From the NCBI GenBank assembly GCA_947623455.1, contig OX392538.1:124001-188000 (forward strand): a DNA stretch of 64,000 bases, read 5' to 3'. Positions 1 to 11,515 of the stretch are shown here, one piece after another. The translations under genes and the position numbers were made by a program. This DNA comes from Mimachlamys varia. Lineage: Eukaryota; Mollusca; Bivalvia; Pectinida; Pectinidae. The notes under the pieces are model-generated. The model made no database searches. It saw only the letters and a list, made by a program, of their open reading frames with translations, and was not told the DNA's origin. Numbering within the stretch: position 1 is the stretch's first letter; every line of letters starts with the position of its first letter.

Positions 1-1483
1 AATGACATTGAACATTGGCCACTTTCAAGTGTGCAGGGGTCAAATATTTGAAAAACTTTAAACCTTCAAAAAGAGTTTTCTCAATAGTGAAGAGGTCATA
101 AGTAATATTTAGCCAGGTAGCATATTGGGACAAGTTTGTTCAAGTGGATGACCCTGACCCACTTTTGAGATCACGGTAGTGTAATATGTTCAAATATTTT
201 AAATGACTCACACTCCATAATCAAGACGCTAAGGAATTGACGCTAACCCCAAAGGCTGAAATGAATGATCCAAAACCCTTTCTAGGTCTCATGGGTGAAA
301 TATCTTTACAAGAGGCCCAAAAGACCTGTATTACTCACCTAGTTTTAGTTTCTCAATTGTAACCTTAAAGTGTTTAAGATGTATAACCAAGTCATTCCAA
401 AGAACATGTTAAGATTTCAACATTTAACCTCTGTGACTTTGAAAGCAAATCAAAGTTATTTTTTATCGCAAACTTTGTTTGGCCACTTCCAAAAAAGCTA
501 CTAGACAACTGCAAGTATCATGTGTCTATAGATCTTTCCAATGAAGCAGGTTGAAGTCTTGATCTCCTACAGAAATGTGCCGTGTCTCTGTGTGAAATGA
601 AGGTTGATCATTTCTAATACGCTCATTAATCTACCTCATGTTTTTTTTTTACTACTTGCTTTCACTGTGTGAGGATGTGACTTATCATTTAACCTAGATT
701 TTTCATGGTGAGGTATCGACGATGATACAGAAGATACAAATTTTAAAAACAATTAAATAAGTAGACGTTTTTCTTACAAATTCTTTGTTCATACAAAACA
801 AAAAACAATCATCTGCTTATTATAATTTAATAATAAAGAGGTGCTGCAAAATTTACCGTGCTTCATAGACTTCAAAAGCAGTAACAATAAATAAATAATT
901 GATCATAGGAACCTTGATCGTAATCAAGGTGAGATCAGAGTAACTACTGAACCAGATAAACAGAACAAAGAACAACCTATATATAATCATACTTGTAAAA
1001 CCTACTGATAAACATGAATTCTTGATTGATTGATTGCTAAGGATTCACCACCAGTAGTTACATACAATGTCCTCACATATACAAAACAATAAACTTAACA
1101 GCCTGACCAATGCTATTTAACACAGAAATCGGAAATTGAACTGACAATGAAAAAAAGTTGAATAAATAAGTACAGCTTCTTATAATACAAGTGTTCAAAA
1201 GTATAATACAATGTCACAAACAACTCAATTATCTAAATAGCCATCAATTTATACACTCATAAAATACATATATAAGCAAAATTCTCTTGTGAACTAGGAA
1301 ACGCATCTGAGCAGCATTCCCTCTCATACCAGCATCTAAGTAATCTATGTGCCTTCATCAATGTCCCTTTATTGATAAATAATCCCCTCCCCATCATCTT
1401 ATCGATGTCTACTTTTGACCACCTCATTCTCAATGGTCCCCTTCTGTGCCTCCCCATCATCTAATCAATGTCCCCTCCTCACT
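1..1483. other. AT-rich non-coding stretch, no gene seen
   Basis: No coding exon, RNA gene or clear mobile element could be supported here. The sequence is AT-rich with short homopolymer runs. Parts of 1-600 resemble dispersed intergenic repeat sequence, but I could not define ends. Confidence 0.5.
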
Positions 1484-4166
1484 ATGTACACTCGCTGTCC
1501 CCTTCTCCCACCCCCACACATACACATTGTATGTACACTCACTGTCCCCTTCTCCCACCCCCACACATACACATTGTATGTACACTCACTGTCCCCTTCT
1601 CCCACCCCCACACATACACATTGTATGTACACTCACTGTCCCCTTCTCCCACCCCCACACATACACATTGTATGTACACTCACTGTCCCCTTCTCCCACC
1701 CCCACACATACACAATGTATGCCCACTCACTGTCCCCTTCTCCCACCCCCACACATACACATTGTATGTACACTCACTGTCCCCTTCTCCCATCCCCACA
1801 CATACACATTGTATGCACACTGTCCCCTTCTCCCACCCCCACACATACACATTGTATGTACACTCACTGTCCCCTTCTCCCACCCCCACACATACACATT
1901 GTATGTACACTCACTGTCCCCTTCTCCCACCCCCACACATACACATTGTATGTACACTGTCCCCTTCTCCCACCCCCACACAAACACATTGTATGCACAC
2001 TCACTGTCCCTTTCTCCCACCCCCACACATACACATTGTATGTACACTCACTGTCCCCTTCTCCCACCCCCACACAAACACATTGTATGAACACTCACTG
2101 TCCCTTTCTCCCACCCCCACACATACACATTGTATGTACACTCACTGTCCCCTTCTCCCACCCCCACACATACACATTGTATGTACACTCACTGTCCCCT
2201 TCTCCCATCCCCACACAAACACATTGTATGCCCACTCACTGTCCCCTTCTCCCACCCCCACACATACACATTGTATGCCCACTCACTGTCCCCTTCTCCC
2301 ATCCCCACGCATACACATTGTATGCACACTCACTGTCCCCTTCTCCCACCCCCACACAAACACATTGTATGTACACTCACTGTCCCCTTCTCCCACCCCC
2401 ACACATACACATTGTATGCCCACTCACTGTCCCCTTCTCCCACCCCCACACATACACATTGTATGCACACTCACTGTCCCCTTCTCCCACCCCCACACAT
2501 ACACATTGTATGCACACTCACTGTCCCCTTCTCCCACCCCCACACATACACATTGTATGTACACTCACTGTCCCCTTCTCCCACCCCCACACATACACAT
2601 TGTATGTACACTCACTGTCCCCTTCTCCCACCCCCACACATACACATTGTATGTACACTCACTGTCCCCTTCTCCCACCCCCACACATACACATTGTATG
2701 TACACTGTCCCCTTCTCCCACCCCCACACATACACATTGTATGCACACTCACTGTCCCCTTCTCCCACCCCCACACATACACATTGTATGCACACTCGTC
2801 ACCCCCATTCCAACGCCCCCACACATACACATTGTATGCACACTCACTGTCCCCTTCTCCTACCCCCACACATACACATTGTATGTACACTGTCCCCTTC
2901 TCCCACCCCCACGCAAACACATTGTATGCACACTCACTGTCCCCTTCTCCCACCCCCACACATACACATTGTATGTACACTGTCCCCTTCTCCCACCCCC
3001 ACACATACACATTGTATGCACACTCACTGTCCCCTTCTCCCACCCCCACACATACACATTGTATGCACACTCACTGTCCCCTTCTCCTACCCCCACACAT
3101 ACACATTGTATGTACACTGTCCCCTTCTCCCACCCCCACGCAAACACATTGTATGCACACTCACTGTCCCCTTCTCCCACCCCCACACATACACATTGTA
3201 TGTACACTGTCCCCTTCTCCCACCCCCACACATACACATTGTATGCACACTCACTGTCCCCTTCTCCCACCCCCACACATACACATTGTATGTACACTCA
3301 CTGTCCCCTTCTCCCACTCCCACACATACACATTGTATGCCCACTCACTGTCCCCTTCTCCCACCCCCACACATACACATTGTATGTAAACTCACTGTCC
3401 CCTTCTCCCACCCCCACACATACACATTGTATGTACACTCACTGTCTCCTTCTCCCACCCCCACACATACACATTGTATGCCCACTCACTGTCCTCTTCT
3501 CCCACCCCCACACATACACATTGTATGCCCACTCACTGTCCCCTTCTCCCACCCCCACACATACACATTATATGCACACTCACTGTCCCCTTCTCCCACC
3601 CCGACACAAACACATTGTATGTACACTCACTGTCCCCTTCTCCCACCCCCACACATACACATTGTATGTACACTGTCCCCTTCTCCCACCCCCACACATA
3701 CACATTGTATGTACACTGTCCCCTTCTCCCACCCCCACACATACACATTGTATGCCCACTCACTGTCCCCTTCTCCCACCCCCACACATACACATTGTAT
3801 GTACACTGTCCCCTTCTCCCACCCCCACACAAACACATTGTATGCCCACTCACTGTCCCCTTCTCCCACCCCCACACATACACATTGTATGCCCACTCAC
3901 TGTCCCCTTTTCCTACCCCCACACATACACATTGTATGCATACTCATCACCCCCATTCCAACGCCCCCACACATATACATTGTATGCACACTCGTCACCC
4001 CCATTCCAACGACCCCACACATATACATTGTATGCACACTCGTCACCCCCATTCCAACGCCCCCACACATACACATTGTATGTACACTCACTGTCCCCTT
4101 CTCCCACCCCCACACATACACATTGTATGTACACTCACTGTCCCCTTCTCCCACCCCCACACATAT
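1484..4166. repeat. 47-bp minisatellite array, about 58 copies
   Basis: The unit reads TGTCCCCTTCTCCCACCCCC, then ACACATACACATTG, then TATGTACACTCAC (47 bp). A common 43-bp variant lacks one ACTC step. A third variant, with CGTCACCCCCATTCCAACG replacing the TGTCCCCTTCTCCC part, occurs once near 2800 and three times at 3945-4065. The unit has no stop codon in any plus frame and its length is not a multiple of 3, so long open frames of up to 942 codons occur in all frames. They are artefacts of composition: no initiation context, no domain, and the amino-acid pattern is only the repeat read in three phases. Confidence 0.95.
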
Positions 4167-5158
4167 ATAAAATGTCTAAAGAACACATAGAAAAGAGTAT
4201 TTTTGAAGCACGGATAATTAAAATATTCATCTTTTTAACTTAGAAATTTATCAAACGGAGAACCAAAAAATTAGACTACAGGAGTATAGGCAAACTGACA
4301 CATCAGATCATATAACAGTTATACTGTTCAGCAGTAATCATATGACAGGGATATTGTATTAATACTGACAACCCACACTTAGTATATGAACTGAACAGTT
4401 TGACTAGATAACAAGGAATGTATCACAGACTGCCACAGGTGATGTATACATACAATACAGTTAAAGGTTATCTGGACAACATAATGTACGTATAAGTGAC
4501 ACATTTAAAAGGATACATAGTTAAATAATATGATCAGAAACATTTGTACTTGGACAAAAGGTCACTGGAACTGAGATACAACTTCGGGTGACACAGAAGA
4601 TTGAAAGAGTGAACACCTTAAATTCTTTCTTTTTTTTTAAGATATTGATTCCATAAAGTGTAATCTGAACAAATTTGTCGTTGTATGAAAAACACTTTTT
4701 TTTTCCAGAACCAGTGCAATGGATCTTACAACTGAGAGCCACAAAATGGTTGTTGCACTCTGAGTCAGATTCTTTGCTCAAGCCCAATATTTTGTTCCCT
4801 TATCACTTTATAGATAGGCATATTTAATCAATGATTTGAGGAAATGTTGACTCACTTAATGCTTACACCTGATTTCTTTAGCCATGTTAAGTACATGCTT
4901 TAATGGAGATGGATGATACAGAAATAAGGTGTGAGCACAAAATCCAGGCTTGAGCATGAGATTGGTTACATGAATATTGGCCCTTGTTACCTACAACCCA
5001 CCAAGTCTAGTTCTCCTTTAACATTTTATATACTAGGCACAAATTAAAAAACAACTATCACAGGTGTTTCATCAGAAAGAATACAGTTTCTATAATAAAC
5101 TACTGATTGTCAATTAATACAGGTAAACATGGCCTATTAGAAAAAATACTGTTTTACT
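4167..5158. other. non-coding stretch, nothing recognised
   Basis: AT-rich sequence between two repeat arrays. A short open frame on the minus strand (4521-4787) has no recognisable domain and no supporting splice context, so I do not call it a gene. Confidence 0.45.
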
Positions 5159-5275
5159 GACTATATATCACAGTTTATTGGTGACTATATGTCACAGTTT
5201 ATTGGTGACTATATGTCACAGTTTATTGGGGACTATATATCACAGTTTATTTGTGACTATATATCACAGTTTATA
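5159..5275. repeat. 24-bp tandem repeat, about 5 copies
   Basis: The unit GACTATATGTCACAGTTTAT plus TGGT is repeated about five times with small changes (ATATAT for ATATGT, TTTG for TTGG). No gene is nearby. Confidence 0.85.
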
Positions 5276-5542
5276 ATGTCATCAATATCACACAACAATT
5301 TTCTATTATTTTCAACAGAAACAATATTCATAGTAACACATGTGTAACATCACATAAAACATTTTGGTTGTGTAAAATAATTTTTACATAAATACATGTG
5401 TAATTTGTCTAATGTATATACCGTTAATTATTGGAAGTTTTAAAGGAAGAACAAACTCGATCTTTAATTCCAAAAATATTGGACAAACAAATTTTTCTAT
5501 ATCAAAACATGATTTTTGTACAAACTTAAGTACATCACTATA

Positions 5543-5700
5543 CAGTTGAACCTCGTTATCTCGAACTCGTATGACTCAAAGACCCTTTTTAATTAAAAGT
5601 TTTTTGTTTGTCCCGGCCATGCTTTACAATAGCATTCAAACTCATGTAACTTGAGGTCTTACTTTAGTCCTGCTGACTTCGAGATAACGAGTTTTGACTG
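5543..5700. mobile_element. pogo/Tigger-like MITE, 158 bp
   Basis: The left end CAGTTGAACCTCGTTATCTC and the right end, whose reverse complement starts CAGTCAAAACTCGTTATCTC, form about 23-bp imperfect terminal inverted repeats. A TA dinucleotide lies directly outside both ends, as expected for a TA target-site duplication of the Tc1/mariner-pogo superfamily. There is no coding capacity, so this is a non-autonomous element. Assignment to pogo rests on the CAGT..CTCGnTA terminal pattern and is inference. Confidence 0.7.
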
Positions 5701-5738
5701 TAGTAGAAAACAGCAAATGTGTAATTAAACTGTGATGT

Positions 5739-8700
5739 GCTCACACAATTTACATACACAGCCCAAAGATAGCCGGGAGACAGTGCTCACACAGATTACA
5801 TCCACAGCCCACAGATAGCTGGGAGACAGTGCTCACACAGATTACATCCACAGCCCACAGATAGCTGGGAGACAGTGCTCACACAGATTACATCCACAGC
5901 ACTAGATTACATCCACAGCCCACAGATAGCTGGGAGACAGTGCTCACACAGATTACATCCACAGCCCACAGATATCTGGGAGACAGTGCTCACACAGATT
6001 ACATCCACAACCCACAGATAGCTCGGAGACAGTGCTCACACAAATTACATCCACAGCCCACAGATAGCTGGGAGACAGTGCTCACACAGATTACATCCAC
6101 AGCCCACAGATAGCTGGGAGACAGTGCTCACACAGATTACATCCACAGCCCACAGATAGCTGGGAGACAGTGCTCACACAAATTACATCCACAACCCACA
6201 GATAGCCGGGAGACAGTGCTCACACAGATTACATCCACAGCCCACAGATAGCCCGGAGTCAGTGCTCACACAGATTACATCCACAACCCACAGATAGCCG
6301 GGAGTCAGTGGTCACACAGATTACATCCACAACCCACAGATAGCCGGGAGTCAGTGCTCACACAGATTACATCCACTGCCCAAAGATAGCTGGGAGTCAG
6401 TGCTCACACAGATTACATCCAGAGCCAACAGAAAGCTGGGGGTCAGTGCTCACACAGATTACATCCACTGCCCAAAGATAGCTGGGAGTCAGTGCTCACA
6501 CAGATTACATCCACAGCCCACAGATATCCGGGAGTCAGTGCTCACACAAATTACATCCACAGCCCACAGATAGCCGTGAGTCAGTGCTCACACAGATTAC
6601 ATCCACAACCCACAGATAGCCGGGAGTCAGTGCTCACACAAATTACATCCACAGCCCACAGATAGCTGGGAGTCAGTGGTCACACAGATTACATCCACAG
6701 CCCACAGATAGCCGGGAGTCAGTGCTCACAAAGATTACATCCACAACCCACAGATAGCCGTGAGTCAGTGCTCACACAGATTACATCCACAGCCCACAGA
6801 TAGCTGGGAGTCAGTGCTCACATAAATAAGATCCACAGCCCACAGAGAGCCGGGAGTCAGTGCTCACACAGATTACATCTAAAGCCCACAGATAGCCGGG
6901 AGTCAGTGCTCACACAGATTACATCCACAGCCCACAGATAGCCGGGAGTCAGTGCTCACACAGATTACATCCCCAGCCCACAGATAGCCGGGAGTCAGTG
7001 CTCACACAGATTACATCCACAGCCCACAGATAGCTGGGAGTCGGTGCTCACACAAATTAGATTCACAGCCCAAAGATAGCCGGGAGTCAGTGCTCACACA
7101 ATTAACATCTATAACCCACAGATAGCCAGGAGTCAGTGCTCACACAAATTGCCTTCACAGCCCACAGATGGCCGGGAGTCAGTGCTCACACAGATTACAT
7201 CCACAGCCCACAGATGGCCGGGAGTCAGTGCTCACACAGATTACATCCACAGCCCACAGATAGCCGGGAGTCAGTGCTCGCACAAATTACATCCACAGCC
7301 CACAGATAGCCGGGAGTCAGTGCTCACACAGATTACATCCACAGCCCACAGATAGCTGGGAGTCAGTGCTCACACAGATTACATCCACAGCCCACAGATA
7401 GCTGGGAGTCAGTGCTCACACAGATTACATCCACAGCCCACAGATAGCCGGGAGTCAGTGCTCGCACAAATTACATCCACAGATAGCCGGGAGTCAGTGC
7501 TCACACAGATTACATCCACAGCCCACAGATAGCCGGGAGTCAGTGCTTGCACAAATTACATCCACAGCCCACAGATAGCCGGAAGTCAGTGCTTGCACAA
7601 ATTACATCCACAGCCCACAGATAGCCGTGAGTCAGTGCTCACACAGATTACATCCACAACCCACAGATAGCCGGGAGTCAGTGCTCACACAAATTACATC
7701 CACAGCCCACAGATAGCTGGGAGTCAGTGGTCACACAGATTACATCCACAGCCCACAGATAGCCGGGAGTCAGTGCTCACACAAATTACATCCACAGCCC
7801 ACAGATAGCCGTGAGTCAGTGCTCACACAGATTACATCCACAACCCACAGATAGCCGGGAGTCAGTGCTCACACAGATTACATCCACAGCCCACAGATAG
7901 CTGGGAGTCAGTGGTCACACAGATTACATCCACAGCCCACAGATAGCCGGGAGTCAGTGCTCACAAAGATTACATTCACAACCCACAGATAGCCGGGAGT
8001 CAGTGCTCACACAGATTACATCCACAGCCCACAGATAGCTGGGAGTCAGTGCTCACATAAATAAGATCCACAGCCCACAGATAGCCGGGAGTCAGTGCTC
8101 ACACAGATTACATCTAAAGCCCACAGATAGCCGGAAGTCAGTGCTCACACAGATTACATCCACAGCCCACAGATAGCCGGGAGTCAGTGCTCACACAGAT
8201 TACATCCCCAGCCCACAGATAGCCGGGAGTCAGTGCTCACACAGATTACATCCACAGCCCACAGATAGCTGGGAGTCGGTGCTCACACAAATTAGATTCA
8301 CAGCCCAAAGATAGCCGGGAGTCAGTGCTCACACAATTAACATCTATAACCCACAGATAGCCAGGAGTCAGTGCTCACACAAATTGCCTTCACAGCCCAC
8401 AGATGGCCGGGAGTCAGTGCTCACACAGATTACATCCACAGCCCACAGATGGCCGGGAGTCAGTGCTCACACAGATTACATCCACAGCCCACAGATAGCC
8501 GGGAGTCAGTGCTCGCACAAATTACATCCACAGCCCACAGATAGCCGGGAGTCAGTGCTCACACAGATTACATCCACAGCCCACAGATAGCTGGGAGTCA
8601 GTGCTCACACAGATTACATCCACAGCCCACAGATAGCTGGGAGTCAGTGCTCACACAGATTACATCCACAGCCCACAGATAGCCGGGAGTCAGTGCTCGC

Positions 8701-8993
8701 ACAAATTACATCCACAGATAGCCGGGAGTCAGTGCTCACACAGATTACATCCACAGCCCACAGATAGCCGGGAGTCAGTGCTTGCACAAATTACATCCAC
8801 AGCCCACAGATAGCCGGAAGTCAGTGCTCACACAGATTACATCCACAACCCACAGATAGCCAGGAGTCAGTGCTCACACAAATTGCCTCCACAGCCCACA
8901 GATGGCCGGGAGTCAGTGCTCACACAGATTACATCCACAGCCCACAGATGGCCGGGAGTCAGTGCTCAAACAGATTACATCCAAAACCCACAA
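5739..8993. repeat. 46-bp minisatellite array, about 70 copies, with a duplicated block
   Basis: The unit is ACACAGATTACATCCACAGC, CCACAGATAGCCGGGAGTCA, GTGCTC (46 bp). Variants include AGCTGGG for AGCCGGG and ACAAATT for ACAGATT. Rare variants, such as the one with CATAAATAAGATCC (6817 and 8051) and the one with TACATCTAAAGCCC, recur at a constant offset of about 1235 bp, so a block of about 27 units has itself been duplicated. Open frames of about 68 codons at 7149 and 8384 are identical copies within that block and are not genes. Confidence 0.95.
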
Positions 8994-10089
8994 ACTACAT
9001 TGCACATAATATTTACTGCTTCAAAAGCTACAGATAAAATGAAGAATTCTGCCCAAATATTCCATGTTGCTATTTCTAGTAGCTACCATACCTAACAAGC
9101 TGAAACAAGCTTCAGCTTTGAGCTTTTGAAGTGTTCAGAAAAAGTCAGTGGCTCTAGATCTGTACATTTCCACATTTTTACAAAAAAATTTGACAAAAAA
9201 TAATTCCTAACATCACAATGCACCATATAGGAATAGAGTTAAAATTATATAATCCATATCAAAGAATGGTAAATCAATGACCCTGTTTTTATTCCATTAC
9301 ATGTAATTTCTGTAGCCACTGTATACAGGTCACAGTAAAGTAGAAAAGGCAGGTAACAAATGTTAAGACAGAAATAGACAGGGGAAAGTTATGACTGCTG
9401 ATATTGAACACCATTATAAGTCATATTAAGTGTAAAGCATAAATATATATCTATGATGTCATCATAGACATTCTGTCTACGGCCCAGTTGTTCAAAAGAT
9501 GATTAATATAGCTTAATCAGTGATTAGTGCAAATTTCCTTTTCATATGTAACTTGAAAATGAAACCACTGAATACCGGGTAAGTTACAACTTTAAAGGCC
9601 CAATATACGTAACTTTCGGCAAAACTTGAAGCGAAAATAAAGCCTAATAACTTATTATATTTATAGATTTAGTTAAGATAAACTGATTTCAGCACTATCC
9701 AGGATGATTTATTACGTGGTTACCGGTACAGAAGCAGTTGAAACACGGATAATTTGTAAACATGCGTCCATTTCGAACTGTCTTCTAACTTCGGCTTGTT
9801 GTTGAAGTGTGCCCCACCTGAATTACTTTTGATTCTTTGGATTTTTCTGTCAAGAGTTTTTTGTTAGTTACCGCTAACGTTAACTTTGTTTTAGGCTTAT
9901 TTTTGCATGGTTATCAACTATATTTTTTTTCATAATTTTTCAGAATCCCACAAAATGTCCTGAAGTAATGTATATTGAGCCTTTAACATATCCTGTATTC
10001 CTTATAATTAGTGTCCACTTACTATAATTGCAAAATTGTGGGATTAAACTTTTGTTAATTGACAGAGTTATTTAAGGCTGAACAAGACC
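8994..10089. other. non-coding stretch 3' of the ZSWIM2-like gene
   Basis: No coding exon recognised. The sequence is AT-rich and is probably made partly of old dispersed repeats, but I cannot define element ends. Confidence 0.4.
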
Positions 10090-10940
10090 TGTCATCCCTA
10101 GGATAATGAAATACCCCCTGCAGATGCTGGTAGTTTATAATGCTTTACTGACCTTGATGGTCAACTTACAGAAATTTTCTAGAGAAATTCTTCATCTTGT
10201 ATTTGACATTAAGAGTGATGAAGATCTCCAAAAAGTTATTTTACATAAAGGGACATAACTCCCTTACAAGAAGTGAAACTCTGATATTAAAATGCTGATG
10301 CATCACTTCATAATATACTGATCATTCATGTGAAGTTTCATCAAAATCTATCTCGACAAGTTTTCCCATAAAGGGATATAACTTCCTTAAAAGCAGTTGA
10401 AATCTGAAATTAAAATGTGATATGCACAACTACGTAACATACTGAATGTGAAGCTTCAATGAAATGATGGCCTGTAAGTTAAGACAGATTTTCTGGATAA
10501 GTTATTTTGCATCAAGGGACATAATTATCTCCCTTAAAAAGAATTTTAATATGAAATATGAACAGGATATATCAGTGTGATATGAATACCCCCACTGACA
10601 TCAAAAGAGAATTAAACGTTTTTGGGTTGTTTTTTTAATGTCTTAATGTCTACTGGTGTTAGACAAGGTTTGCAATGTCGGTCATACCATTTAAATGAAA
10701 TTTTCGAAGAAAATTGCACTGTAAGTGTGAGGAAAAAAGTCATAACTCCCTAAAAAGGGTCGAAATCCAAAATAAAAATGTCAATGCACAACTACATGAC
10801 ATACTGATCATTGATGTGAAGTTTCATCGAAATCTGCCGGGTAGTTATAAGCAGATCTCCTGTTACTGCAGATGACAGACAGACAGATAGGGTGATTCTA
10901 GTACCCCCCACCGCAACTTCTTTGCGGGGGTATAAAAATG
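10090..10940. repeat. dispersed repeat with GGGACATAACTC-type internal blocks and a terminal hairpin
   Basis: Blocks resembling AAAGGGACATAACTCCCTTA recur at about 10250, 10373, 10516 and 10740, each followed by GTGAAGTTTCATCAAAATC-like sequence. The right end (10903-10935) can form a C/G-rich hairpin, TACCCCCCACCGCAA opposite TTTGCGGGGGTA. I recognise this type as common in bivalve DNA. The class is unresolved, and a Helitron-like 3' end is one possibility because of the terminal hairpin. Between here and 11290 nothing else is seen. Confidence 0.5.
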
Positions 10941-11290
10941 TTGTTAAATAGTGATTATATAATTATAAGCTAACCACTTTTTGAACAAACTGTTATACTT
11001 TATCAAAGTTCATTGGACTGTGTGTCTTTGTTTTAAGTGTATCTTACTTTTGTTTGAAACCATTGCAAACAGATGTACCTAAAAATATTTGTACATTTCT
11101 AAAAAAAATAATTTAAATTCACAAAACTGACCTTGAATTGCTTCAATTAGGGGGAAAAAAATCTTGCATTGATGAACTTTTCATAAAAAGCACAGTCTGA
11201 CACTTTTCATCCCAGTACACAATAAAATGACGTACAATTTGTGTTTATCATTTTTGGGACTTTCAGTACTTTGATCCTTTCACTAAACCT

Positions 11291-11515
11291 TTACAGGAGG
11301 TCTCTGAGAGTAAGATTGCTGAATCCATTGCCTTCTAAAGCAAGCTCACTGTTCTGACGTCTCGGGTCAATCTTCTTGCGACTTTTAGTTTGGCGAAGTG
11401 CTAGGTGTTCGCCAAACTGTCGCCTTGGGTGGCGTGGAGGGCGCCCCCTAGTAGCCGTCCTATCTACCGGTGATTGACTTTCTGGACTGTTGCCAACAAA
11501 CAGGTCTTTATAATG
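11291..11515 (-). CDS. ZSWIM2: ZSWIM2-like, last coding exon (12)
   Basis: Acceptor TTCTTTACTTACAG, 75 codons including the stop TAA at 11293-11291. The product is basic (RGRPPRHPRRQFGEHLALRQ) and ends LTLRDLL. I saw no clear minus-strand AATAAA in the next few hundred bases, so the polyadenylation site is unplaced. Confidence 0.75.
   Translation of the reverse strand, partial: HYKDLFVGNSPESQSPVDRTATRGRPPRHPRRQFGEHLALRQTKSRKKIDPRRQNSELALEGNGFSNLTLRDLL

Noticed and set aside
1415..4243. Open frames of 942 and 900 codons on the plus strand
   Set aside because: They are read-through of a stop-free 47-bp tandem unit in all three frames; no domain and no conserved start.
5739..8993. CRISPR-like regular 46-bp repeats
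   Set aside because: Units are contiguous with no unique spacers, and the context is a eukaryotic genome.
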